Shown here: one piece after another, positions 1 through 9,443 of the stretch
How the letters are laid out: each line of letters opens with the position of its first letter
Position numbering within the stretch: position 1 is the stretch's first letter
DNA from: GCA-003244245 sp050699515
GTDB taxonomy: Bacteria; Actinomycetota; Actinomycetes; Mycobacteriales; Pseudonocardiaceae
Assembly: GCA_050699515.1 (NCBI GenBank)
Contig: JBOHFF010000152.1
Location: 1 to 64,000 of the forward strand
Direction of reading: 5' to 3'
DNA length: 64,000 bases
Notes under the pieces: model-generated
Told to the model about the DNA's origin: nothing
What the model saw: the letters and a program-made list of their open reading frames with translations, nothing else
The model's database searches: none
Position numbers and translations under genes: made by a program

Positions 1-3
1 GAC

Positions 4-96
4 GGCAGGTCAGCTGCGCAGTGACGGTGTGCGCCGTGAACGAGACACCACCGACCTGCCCGGCGCGAAAAACGTCGCTGACGTCTCGTTCACGGC
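4..96. repeat. Two interleaved inverted repeats
   Basis: A perfect 14-bp inverted repeat, GCCGTGAACGAGAC at 33-46 and its complement at 83-96, is interleaved with an 8-bp pair, GGCAGGTC at 4-11 and GACCTGCC at 53-60. The layout is pseudoknot-like rather than a simple hairpin. It lies downstream of the minus-strand transporter gene, so it may act in 3'-end formation. No T-tract is present, and an intergenic repeat element is equally possible. Confidence 0.5.
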
Positions 97-192
97 ACCC
101 GACGGACTTCCGGCGCCGACCACTAAGTCTCGTGCAACGGTGAGCGAGCCGGAGTCGGGTCGTGTGATTTCCCAGCTCTAACCAAACACCGG

Positions 193-1887
193 TCATGACT
201 CCCGCGTGGAGGAAGTATTGCGGGGCGTGACCGACCCATCCTGGCCAGTGTGGTGCTGCTTACGTAGCTGCCGTTCGATCGCCTGATCCGCGACGATCAT
301 CGGGTCGGTGCGTAAGTCGCGGGTCAGCGAGATACACAGCATGATCATGAGCAGCAAGAACGGGGCCGCCGCGATGATCGTGAGTGTTTGTAGGCCCTTC
401 AGCGCGGTTTCCCCGCCGACCAGCAGCATGACCACTGCCACCGCGCCGGTCGCGGTGCCCCAGAAGATCACGTTCCAGGTCTGGGGCTGCTGGTTGCCAC
501 GCTGTGACAGGGTGCCGAGCACCACAGAAGCGGCGTCTGCACCGGATACGAAGAAGATCGCGATCAGCACCATCACCAGTACGCTGGTCGCCCCGGCAAG
601 CGGGAAGGTGTCCAGCAGTTTGAACAGTTGCGCCTCAACGTCACCCTGGCCGACGATGTCGGTGCCGCCGCGCTGTGCGCTGATCGCAGCGCCCCCGAAG
701 ATGGCGAACCACAGCAGGCTCACCACGCTGGGCACCGCGATCACTCCGGCGACGAACTGGCGGATCGTTCGGCCACGGCTGATCCGGGCGATGAACATAC
801 CCACGAACGGGGTCCAGGAAATCCACCACGCCCAGTAGAAGATCGTCCAGCTGGACAGCCACGTATTGGTCGCGTCGCCGCCCGCGGCTGCGGTGCGGGC
901 CGACATGGTGGCCATATCGCGGAAGTAGTCGCCGACCGCGGTCGGGATCAGATTGAGGATCAGGATTGTCGGGCCGACCACGAACACGAACGTCGCGAGC
1001 ACCAGCGCGAGCACCATGTTGGTGTTGGACAGCCACTGGATGCCCTTGGCCACCCCGGAGACCGCCGACACGATGAACGCCACGGTGAGCACAAAGATGA
1101 TCGTCACGAGCAGGGCGTTGCCCGGGCTGGACAGCCAGCCGTTGGCCTGGAACCCGGCGCCGATCTGTAGCGCACCGAGTCCCAGCGAGGCCGCCGAGCC
1201 GAACAGCGTGGCAAAGATCGCCATCATGTCGATGGCCTTGCCCGCCGGGCCGCTCGCTCTGGTCTTCCCGAGCAGTGGCCAGAACGCGGCGCTGATCAGC
1301 TGCGGCCGGCCGCGCCGATAGGTCCCGTAGGCCAGCGCGAGCCCCATCACCGCATACATCGCCCAAGGGTGCAGCGTCCAGTGGAACAGCGTGGTGGCCA
1401 TCGCCGTGCCGACGTCCTGCTGGGCTGCCCCCGGCGGTGGTGTGACGAAGTGCGTGAGGGGCTCAGTCACCCCATAGAACATCAGCCCGATGCCCATGCC
1501 TGCGCTGAACATCATCGCGACCCAGGACACCGTGCGGAACTCGGGCGGCTCGCCATCGCGACCCAGCGGGATCCTGCCGTAGCGGCCCAAGGCCGCCCAC
1601 AGCGAGAACACCACGAAGCCGGTGGCGGCAAGTACGAACAGCCAGCCGAGGTTATCCACCAGGTACTCCAGCACCGCGGTGGCGACCCCGGCGAGTGAAT
1701 CAGTCCAGCCGACACCCCACACCACAATTCCGCACGAGATCACTGCGGCGATTCCGAACACCACCCAGTCGGTCATCCGCCGGCTGGACTCAGGGGGGTC
1801 GGTGCCCGCCGCGGACGGGCTACCCGGCAACTCCGTGTGGTGGTGCGGATGACCGCTGTGCTCTGCGGATGTCGGTTCTAAGGGCAT
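193..1887 (-). CDS. BCCT-family glycine betaine/choline/carnitine transporter
   Basis: Encodes a 564-residue membrane carrier of the betaine-choline-carnitine (BCCT) family, which imports quaternary-amine osmolytes with a sodium or proton gradient. The family's glycine-rich motif GMGIGLMFYGVTEP is near residue 130. The tryptophan-rich substrate segment FYWAWWISWTPFVGMFIA is near residue 350. About twelve hydrophobic segments follow a histidine- and proline-rich N-terminal tail. The start is ATG with a weak ribosome site. It lies directly after, and in the same direction as, a betaine-synthesis gene, so import and synthesis of betaine sit side by side. The exact substrate cannot be read from sequence; glycine betaine is the inference from context. 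Confidence 0.93.
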   Translation of the reverse strand: MPLEPTSAEHSGHPHHHTELPGSPSAAGTDPPESSRRMTDWVVFGIAAVISCGIVVWGVGWTDSLAGVATAVLEYLVDNLGWLFVLAATGFVVFSLWAALGRYGRIPLGRDGEPPEFRTVSWVAMMFSAGMGIGLMFYGVTEPLTHFVTPPPGAAQQDVGTAMATTLFHWTLHPWAMYAVMGLALAYGTYRRGRPQLISAAFWPLLGKTRASGPAGKAIDMMAIFATLFGSAASLGLGALQIGAGFQANGWLSSPGNALLVTIIFVLTVAFIVSAVSGVAKGIQWLSNTNMVLALVLATFVFVVGPTILILNLIPTAVGDYFRDMATMSARTAAAGGDATNTWLSSWTIFYWAWWISWTPFVGMFIARISRGRTIRQFVAGVIAVPSVVSLLWFAIFGGAAISAQRGGTDIVGQGDVEAQLFKLLDTFPLAGATSVLVMVLIAIFFVSGADAASVVLGTLSQRGNQQPQTWNVIFWGTATGAVAVVMLLVGGETALKGLQTLTIIAAAPFLLLMIMLCISLTRDLRTDPMIVADQAIERQLRKQHHTGQDGSVTPRNTSSTRES

Positions 1888-1968
1888 AACCAGAACAGGT
1901 TACTCGGCGCGCCACCCGATTGGGTGGGGTAGCACATAATCTGACCGTGGAGTCTGCATGCAGGATCG

Positions 1969-3678
<1,710 letters not shown>

Positions 3679-4072
3679 GTCCCTCGCAAGCTCAAGTTGT
3701 CCTTCAACCCATGCCGATCTGCCCATGCGCGCAGCCCGGTCGCCCAGCCTGCCGGTGGTGGCACGTTCATTCGAGTGTGATCAGCGAATTGCATTGCGTA
3801 ACCACCATCGTTAAATCTACGTGAACGTGGCAGCCCCGGCAATCGGAGCGGGCCCGGCCGGTACCCATCCCGGGTGGCCCTGCGACCGCTCATGGCGTTC
3901 TGTCGCCTCGGTTGACATCCTGTGGAACCCCTGCGCGTCTCATCCGGCGCGGTGATGCTTGCCCCGCCGTTCACCAGCTGATTGCAGTCGGCCTGCCTGT
4001 CAATCGACGACGAGACGAACCAGCGTCCTGCGTGACCAAATTATGTCAACGCTTCGCCGATAGGGTCACTGC
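3679..4072. other. Intergenic region upstream of the betaine gene
   Basis: About 390 bases with no supported gene. The only open frames here run against codon pattern. It must hold the promoter of the minus-strand betaine methyltransferase gene and the 3' end of cutA. No clear hairpin or operator was recognised. Confidence 0.5.
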
Positions 4073-4399
4073 TCAGACAGGACGAGTCTCCTCAGTAACC
4101 CACGACAAGTAGTCTCCGCTGCCGCCGAGAATCGGTAACGCGATGATTTCCGGCACGTCGTAGTTGTGATTCTTTCTAATGTGCTCGGTAAGTGCGTCGA
4201 GCCGGTCAGCGCTCGTCTTCACCCAACACTGCCACTCCTGGTCGTCCTGAACGCCACCCTCCCACCGATAGATGCTACGGATTGGCCCAACAACCTGGAC
4301 GCACGCCCCAAGACGCGCCTCCACGATCCCCCGGCCAAGCTCCTGGGCCGCCTCCGCGCTGTCGGTCGTCGTTATCACCGCGCAGTGTGTCTCCGCCAC
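4073..4399 (-). CDS. cutA: CutA-like divalent cation tolerance protein
   Basis: A 108-residue protein matching the CutA family, small ferredoxin-fold trimers linked to divalent metal tolerance. Recognisable blocks are VEARLGACVQVVGPIRSIY, then YRWEGGVQDDQEWQCWVKT, and near the end HNYDVPEIIALPI. Length fits the family (100-115 aa). The start is the GTG at 4399 because GGGAGG stands four bases upstream and the family homology begins there. The longer open frame extends well into the next gene and is not needed. No physical link of its function to the neighbours is apparent. Confidence 0.93.
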   Translation of the reverse strand: MAETHCAVITTTDSAEAAQELGRGIVEARLGACVQVVGPIRSIYRWEGGVQDDQEWQCWVKTSADRLDALTEHIRKNHNYDVPEIIALPILGGSGDYLSWVTEETRPV

Positions 4400-4475
4400 T
4401 TGTCCTCCCGTCCCGTATGTCGTTGCGGCCACCGAGCCTAACCGTGTTCCAGGCCAAGTCATGCCGTGTACGGCC

Positions 4476-5480
4476 TCAGCGGTAGCAGTAGGAGTCCGAG
4501 GAGGCGTCGCCGCCCTGCAGCCGCACTTGGTGCACCCGCAAGCCCCGGAAGTCCTCGCCGTACGGAAAGAACGCTTCATCGATGCTGAGTCCTCCGGTGG
4601 TGGAGGCGTCGATCTTGGCCATCCAGGCGCCCACACCGTCGGGGTAGAACCGGTCGTCCCAGGCGCCATAGAGCGAGTTGGTCAGATAGACCCGCCGACC
4701 GTCCCGGCTGACCTCGACCATCTGCGGACCGCCGGCCAGTGGCCGGTCGGGGCCGGCCGGATGGGCAGCGCGGCCGGCGATGCCGCCCAACCGCACCGAT
4801 CCGGTCTCCCTGGGCTGGGCGGGATCGGACAGGTCGTACTGCTTGAGTTCACCGGTGCCCCAGCAGGACACGTAGAGCCGCTGATCATCGACCGAGAGGT
4901 TGATGTCGGTGACCAGCGGCGGTACCGCGCCGAATGGCTTCAGCGCGGGAGGCAGCAGGGTCATGGGGTCGAACCGGCACTTGCGGGGATCGTCGATCTG
5001 GCCGTCGACCAGCCCGTCCAGATCGTCACAAGTGCCCACGACGGCATGGTGCAGGGCAGGCAGCTTCGCGTTGGTGATGATGGGCGCCCCGGTCGCGGCG
5101 GTGTTCGTCCGGGCCAACCAGGTCTCGTACACCCCGAGCAGCGGGCCCAGGTAGTTCGCCGGAGCGGCCGCGATGATGCCCTCGAAATCGGTCGGATAGC
5201 GCTGGGCCAGCAGCAGCGCCTCTCGGCCCCCGTTGGAGCAGCCGTTGAAGTACGAGTGCCTCGGTGGCGACCCGTAGTAGCTCGCGATGATCCGCTTTGC
5301 GGCCAGCGACAGCACATGGGGAGCGCGATAGAACCAGTCGTCGCGGGCGGCCTGATCCTTCGCCCAGGCCCCGTCGACCGCAGCGGCGCCACCGGGAGTG
5401 AGTCCCAGTGCCAGCAGTGCGGCCGTCAGCGTGGTGAACGCCGAGAAGACTTTGCCGCGCCAGAAGAATCCCCGTGTCAT
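4476..5480 (-). CDS. Chimeric secreted ORF: tannase/feruloyl-esterase fragment fused to selenium-binding-protein C-terminus
   Basis: A 334-residue open frame in three parts. Residues 1-35 form a signal peptide ending near GGAAAV. Residues 36-170 match the middle of a tannase/feruloyl esterase: GCSNGG carries the nucleophile serine, and DDLDGLVDGQIDDPRKC looks like the calcium loop. From about residue 175 to the end it matches the C-terminus of the SBP56 selenium-binding/methanethiol oxidase family (GAVPPLVTDINLS, YVSCWGTGEL, LRVHQVRLQGGD). The esterase lacks the segment between signal peptide and nucleophile region and its C-terminal part; SBP56 lacks its N-terminal half. Two deletions joined in frame are the simplest reading, so the product is probably non-functional. 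ATG at 5480 is preceded by only a weak ribosome site. Confidence 0.75.
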   Translation of the reverse strand: MTRGFFWRGKVFSAFTTLTAALLALGLTPGGAAAVDGAWAKDQAARDDWFYRAPHVLSLAAKRIIASYYGSPPRHSYFNGCSNGGREALLLAQRYPTDFEGIIAAAPANYLGPLLGVYETWLARTNTAATGAPIITNAKLPALHHAVVGTCDDLDGLVDGQIDDPRKCRFDPMTLLPPALKPFGAVPPLVTDINLSVDDQRLYVSCWGTGELKQYDLSDPAQPRETGSVRLGGIAGRAAHPAGPDRPLAGGPQMVEVSRDGRRVYLTNSLYGAWDDRFYPDGVGAWMAKIDASTTGGLSIDEAFFPYGEDFRGLRVHQVRLQGGDASSDSYCYR

Positions 5481-5612
5481 CAAGCCTGCCGCCCCCGTCT
5501 TAGCCGGTCTTCACACAGGTCAGCCTCGTGTGACCGGTCGACACCGAGGCTGTATCCTACTAGCCGTCGACAACGGTCAGGATAATGATCCAGACCACGG
5601 GCAGCTCGATTC

Positions 5613-6902
5613 TCAGTTTGACACGCCGGAGCCTCCTCCTGTGCTGCCCGAGCTTCCTCCTGATGTGCCAGTCTTTCCTCCTGAGAAACCGGAACCTCCT
5701 CTCGGGGAACTGGAGGTTTTTGGCGACTTGGAACCCAGGGTTGCGCGTTGACTACCCGACCGGACTTTGACGCGTTGGCTGTCGGTGCCCGATGAGGTCC
5801 CATTCGGGGTGCCTTGGCCGCTCGAGGGTTTGGGGCTGCCGCTGGAATTCTGCTTGAGTGCTGCGAGTTGCTTGGCGAACTGCTCGAGCTGCTTGCGCTG
5901 CTCCGGCGTCGCTCCGGGCGGGGGGCTAGGACGGGTGTCGGGTTGGCGGGGTGGGACCGGTTGTGGATAGAGCTGGCCTGGATCGGGCTGAGTACTCCTG
6001 GTGTTTTGCCGACCCTGGTCTACGGTCACCGGGTCGACTCGCTGTCCGTTGCCGACACCGGCCGGTGGGGCGGGCGGGGGCAGCTGCGCCGGAGGGGGCT
6101 GATTCACCGTTACCGGGACATCGGGGCGTGCAGCGGATCGATCAGCGAGCAGGGCTACCCCGTTGTGCGTTGGGCCGTGATCGACCTCGTTCACCGCACC
6201 GGGTGGGGCCGTAGGAGCTTCGCTCACCGGTTCCGGATTACGGCCGGCCGGAGCAGCTACCGAGCCATCGCCCCGATCACTCACCGGTGGGGTCGCCGTC
6301 GAGTCGGTGGATGCACCCAACGGGAGTAGCGGCAGCACGAGCCCCATGACAAGGGCGACCCCGGCAAGAAGCGATCCACCGACCAGGACGTCCGTGCCGG
6401 CATGTCGTGACGTGCGCGGACGGGTTGGTCTGGGTGGTCGTGCGTTCAACCGGACTCGCCGGGGCGGTCGATGTCGCCCGATCGCTGGTGGGCGCGGTCG
6501 GGGTGGCGGTGGCTGGGGTGGGAGTGGCTGGGGTGGGGCCGGCTGCTCGGGTTCGGTGGTGTCCTGGGTGCGCCGAAGTGGTTGATCTGGCGGAGGTAGG
6601 ACTGGTACGGGTCGGCGTAGTGGGGATGCGATCGGTGAAGCCGGCTGGGGTGGGGGTGGCTGGGGTTGGGGGAGCTGGGATGTCACTGCCGGGGGCGGGG
6701 GAGCCGGCGCGGTGTCCTCGTGGGTTCGCGGAAGTGGTTGATCCAGGTAGACCGGCGGACCGACGACTGTGCACTGCTGCGGTAGCGCCGGCTCGGCGTC
6801 AGCGACGTGGTCGTGCCTTCGCCGTCGCCAGCTCTTTGGCCCAGCGAACCGGCGTGGCCGACGGTGCTGCGCGCTTCTATTTCGCGGAATCGGATCTGGC
6901 AT
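5613..6902 (-). CDS. Proline-rich single-span membrane protein linked to the ubiquitin-like operon
   Basis: A 429-residue protein of no recognised family. Residues 1-165 are basic and extremely proline-rich, with two related stretches, LDQPLPRTHEDTAP near 53 and PDQPLRRTQDTTEP near 105. One hydrophobic span lies at about 172-196. Residues 200-429 are Pro/Ser/Gly-rich, ending in Gly/Ser repeats. This suggests a cytoplasmic proline-rich arm, one membrane anchor and an extended low-complexity outer arm, though orientation is inferred. The ATG overlaps the 3' end of the JAMM-E1 gene by 26 bases and has GGAG six bases upstream, so translational coupling is likely. It may be an unrecorded partner of the conjugation system. 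Confidence 0.7.
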   Translation of the reverse strand: MPDPIPRNRSAQHRRPRRFAGPKSWRRRRHDHVADAEPALPQQCTVVGPPVYLDQPLPRTHEDTAPAPPPPAVTSQLPQPQPPPPQPASPIASPLRRPVPVLPPPDQPLRRTQDTTEPEQPAPPQPLPPQPPPPRPRPPAIGRHRPPRRVRLNARPPRPTRPRTSRHAGTDVLVGGSLLAGVALVMGLVLPLLPLGASTDSTATPPVSDRGDGSVAAPAGRNPEPVSEAPTAPPGAVNEVDHGPTHNGVALLADRSAARPDVPVTVNQPPPAQLPPPAPPAGVGNGQRVDPVTVDQGRQNTRSTQPDPGQLYPQPVPPRQPDTRPSPPPGATPEQRKQLEQFAKQLAALKQNSSGSPKPSSGQGTPNGTSSGTDSQRVKVRSGSQRATLGSKSPKTSSSPRGGSGFSGGKTGTSGGSSGSTGGGSGVSN

Positions 6903-8385
6903 GTTCAGCTCCGGCTAGCTCCAGTGACGCTGGTGCGAAAGCAGGCCCCGCCGTCGGCGCGGCTTGCAAAGGCCCCAGGTCGGCGACCCCGACAACCCCG
7001 TAAAGACCGCAAGTCGCGCACTCGGGCGAGTAGCTGACAACCGCCGGGAACGTCCGCTGAGCTTGCGCATCATAAACAACCAGCTTCGGTGTGACGTCCT
7101 CGTGTTCCGATCCCGAGGAGAGGACCCGCATCGCAATGGCAACCTGAATTGATGCCACAACGCCATTCAAGAATATCACGGAGGGCATAGTTTCTTCGGT
7201 TCCGTAGCCGTGAGCCCGCTCGTACTCCTGTACTGCTGGCGGCGCTAGATCGTATGCCGCTCGTTGGGCATGAATGAAACCACGACACTCGAGGCAGCCG
7301 ATCCCCGGTGCGACGACCTGTACCTGCCCTCCGATCTTTGTGGGAAGGTTCTCGGTGCCGAGCCTGACGCCTGTGCCGGCGTCGACGAACGGAATAAGGT
7401 AGCGAATGGACAGATGGTTCAGCGACAGGCGAGCGCCGTGCTCATCGACGCAGCCGAGCAGCAGGTCTGCTGCTTTGGCATGGTCGAGAGCCAGGCTGTC
7501 CAGCAGCGGCGCCGGCACGGCGCTCACCCCGACGTCGGGTGCTACCCGCTCGATGAGTTCCCGAAAGACTTCGACCTTGTACCGACCGGTGTCCTCGGGA
7601 CCGGCGCCGAGAAGGCGGTTGAGGTTGCTGGGCTCGATGCGGTCAGGATCGATGAGGATGAGGTGGCCGACGCCGAGGTAGGCGAGCTCTAAGGCAACGA
7701 ATGAGCCTAGACCGCCAAGGCCGATGACGGCGATTCGCGCTTTTGAGAAGGCCTCCTGGGTGGATTCGCCGAGCAGTGGAAGTTGGCGGCTGTGACATTC
7801 GTCCGGCGGGCGGACCGGCTCAGCCGCGGTACTGGATGCGGGAAGGTGGCGCAGGACCGGTGATTCGTCGGAGGCGCCACCGACGATGGTCACCTGCCGT
7901 ACCGACCTGATCGATCCGGTCGTGCGCTGGTAATAATGAGCGTCGAGACTGTTCTGGCCGAGGACCATCGTGGCATGCCAGAATGATTCGGGTAACATCG
8001 CTGCGAGACGGGGCATCTTCCTGTGGTCGTTCGACCAGTCGACGATGCTGAACGTCGTCTGCGACCCCGAGTCGAAGGGGTGTGAGTGGACCTCGATAAG
8101 GCTCCAGCCTTCTTGTCTGCACCTGGTTAGCGCGTCCGCGACGAACCGACCGTCTGGGCTGATGGCCGAGGGAGACTGGTGATCTAGATCGCCCAGCTGA
8201 GCGAGAATGAGCTCGTGACCTACCAGGCGTATCCGGCTCGCTGACACGTTTGGTGCGGCGAGTATGAATGCCAACTGCTCATTTATTCTCCGTTTTCCCG
8301 GCCGGTGACCGGTGGACAGCAGATGTTCGCGCAGCTGTGACCACAGGCTCCAGCTCAGTACGATGTCGTGCACCTCGAGCGTCAT
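6877..8385 (-). CDS. JAMM isopeptidase fused to E1/ThiF-like activating enzyme
   Basis: A 502-residue fusion. Residues 1-170 form a JAB/JAMM metalloprotease: Glu37, then H100-S-H102-P, Ser113 and Asp116, fit the zinc motif. Residues 200-465 form an adenylating ThiF/E1 domain: nucleotide loop IGLGGLGSF at 221-229, ILIDPDRIEPSNLNR at 244-257, Lys270, and two CxxC pairs (C364/C367, C456/C459) for structural zinc. The expected role is adenylation and transfer of the small ubiquitin-like protein encoded upstream, with the JAMM part processing its tail or cleaving conjugates. ATG 8385 overlaps the E2 stop by four bases; an earlier in-frame start at 8526 would lie deep in the E2 gene. Confidence 0.9.
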   Translation of the reverse strand: MTLEVHDIVLSWSLWSQLREHLLSTGHRPGKRRINEQLAFILAAPNVSASRIRLVGHELILAQLGDLDHQSPSAISPDGRFVADALTRCRQEGWSLIEVHSHPFDSGSQTTFSIVDWSNDHRKMPRLAAMLPESFWHATMVLGQNSLDAHYYQRTTGSIRSVRQVTIVGGASDESPVLRHLPASSTAAEPVRPPDECHSRQLPLLGESTQEAFSKARIAVIGLGGLGSFVALELAYLGVGHLILIDPDRIEPSNLNRLLGAGPEDTGRYKVEVFRELIERVAPDVGVSAVPAPLLDSLALDHAKAADLLLGCVDEHGARLSLNHLSIRYLIPFVDAGTGVRLGTENLPTKIGGQVQVVAPGIGCLECRGFIHAQRAAYDLAPPAVQEYERAHGYGTEETMPSVIFLNGVVASIQVAIAMRVLSSGSEHEDVTPKLVVYDAQAQRTFPAVVSYSPECATCGLYGVVGVADLGPLQAAPTAGPAFAPASLELAGAEHARSDSAK

Positions 8386-8858
8386 GCCTGCGCTCCACTC
8401 AAGGTGCGTCGATCGCGAAAGATCGTCGCGATCAGGTTCATGTACGTCGCCAGGCTGTGGCCACGCAACAGGTCGGCGCCACCCGCCGGTCGCCAACCGA
8501 TGAGATGCACGCAGAAATGGCCCCATCCATGGTTGAGATGTTCTTTGTCGCTGCCCGGTCCTCGCGTGAAGAAATGGTTGATCGGCTGGCCCTCGCTGGT
8601 GCGGAGGTCATGGTCCGTCCAGAACCATTCCGGCGGCACCGACGGATAGCCAGGAGTGCCGTGCGGTATGTCGATGAGCAGCTCGATGTGTGTCTTGTTC
8701 CAGCCCGCAGCGATGGCGAATTGCTCGACGTAGAACCACGTGCCACTCTGAGTGTCGAAGCGGACGTCACCGAACTGCCGCGAAAGTATTAACGCCTCGG
8801 TTTTGAGTCGGCTGAGCCGGCGTCGGGTTTCGAGGTCGTTGGTCATCGACGACGTCAA
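8382..8858 (-). CDS. E2-like ubiquitin-conjugating-fold protein (prokaryotic E2 family E type)
   Basis: A 158-residue protein with the look of a bacterial E2. The segment ELLIDIPHGTPGYPSVPPEW resembles the E2 strand-and-proline region. HFCVHLIGWRPA places Cys116 where eukaryotic E2s have the catalytic cysteine followed by W-x-P-A. The C-terminal helix (LRGHSLATYMNLIATIF) fits the fold. It sits between the ubiquitin-like gene and the JAMM-E1 gene with four-base ATGA overlaps on both sides, an order known from bacterial ubiquitin-like operons studied by Aravind and colleagues. It would receive the activated modifier from the E1. The family assignment is by eye and the target is unknown. Confidence 0.85.
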   Translation of the reverse strand: MTSSMTNDLETRRRLSRLKTEALILSRQFGDVRFDTQSGTWFYVEQFAIAAGWNKTHIELLIDIPHGTPGYPSVPPEWFWTDHDLRTSEGQPINHFFTRGPGSDKEHLNHGWGHFCVHLIGWRPAGGADLLRGHSLATYMNLIATIFRDRRTLSGAQA

Positions 8859-9082
8859 TCCGACCTGGCTGCGCAGCCATAGGTGAACGGCGTCACCACA
8901 GAGAAGTCGACCGCGTTGGTCGGCAGCGGCCTATGATCTTCAAGTTTCACGATCTGACCGTTGGGCATGCTTGCCATCACCCAGTCGGACAGCACGCTCT
9001 TGCTGTGACGCTTGAGATCGGCGGCGGTGGGCTGAGCCTCCCGCACGTCCACCACCTCGCCATTAACGATGAAGTTGCCCAT
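8855..9082 (-). CDS. Ubiquitin-like (multiubiquitin-domain type) modifier
   Basis: A 75-residue protein opening the operon. The pattern FIVNGEVVDV, a helix with DLKRHSKS, then DWVMASMPNGQIVKLEDHRP and VVTPFTYG fits the beta-grasp fold of the bacterial multiubiquitin family. There is only one domain. Conserved-looking sequence stops at Gly69, followed by a six-residue tail CAARSD, so a protease would have to expose the glycine; the fused JAMM domain downstream is the obvious candidate (inference). ATG 9082 has a strong GGGAG site. The stop overlaps the E2 start by four bases. Confidence 0.82.
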   Translation of the reverse strand: MGNFIVNGEVVDVREAQPTAADLKRHSKSVLSDWVMASMPNGQIVKLEDHRPLPTNAVDFSVVTPFTYGCAARSD

Positions 9083-9443
9083 CTCGATCTCCCTGGTCGT
9101 CGTCCCGGCTCACTGTGGAGCTGCTCTCGAGTGAGTGACTGCGTAGACACCTGTTGTCACTGCTCTCGGCGGCGCGGAAGATGTCCGCAGACAGAATGCG
9201 GCAACTGTTCGAGCGGGCGAGCAGTGCATTCGTAGCCTCATGATCCCCTTGTCGGGTCACCCGTATGGTGTTCATCGCCTTCGAGCAAGGACGCGTTACG
9301 TCGTCCGCAGTTGATAGCCCAAAGTCATGATGCGTGCACGTAGCGATTTATTCGGGGAGTTCATTGTGAGGTATGCCCAGTTTGCGTTCGGCAATTGATG
9401 TCGGCGCTCGGAGTGCGCCGCGCAGCCGGAACGGCTCGCCCCG
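9083..9443. other. Promoter region of the ubiquitin-like operon
   Basis: About 360 bases without a supported gene, lying between the transpeptidase stop and the modifier gene start. It is less GC-rich near 9300-9400. No operator or terminator hairpin stood out. Confidence 0.45.

Noticed and set aside
4272..5585. Long plus-strand open frame of 437 codons
   Set aside because: It is antisense to cutA and the tannase/SBP56 chimera, has no family content, and its composition is that of a GC-rich shadow.
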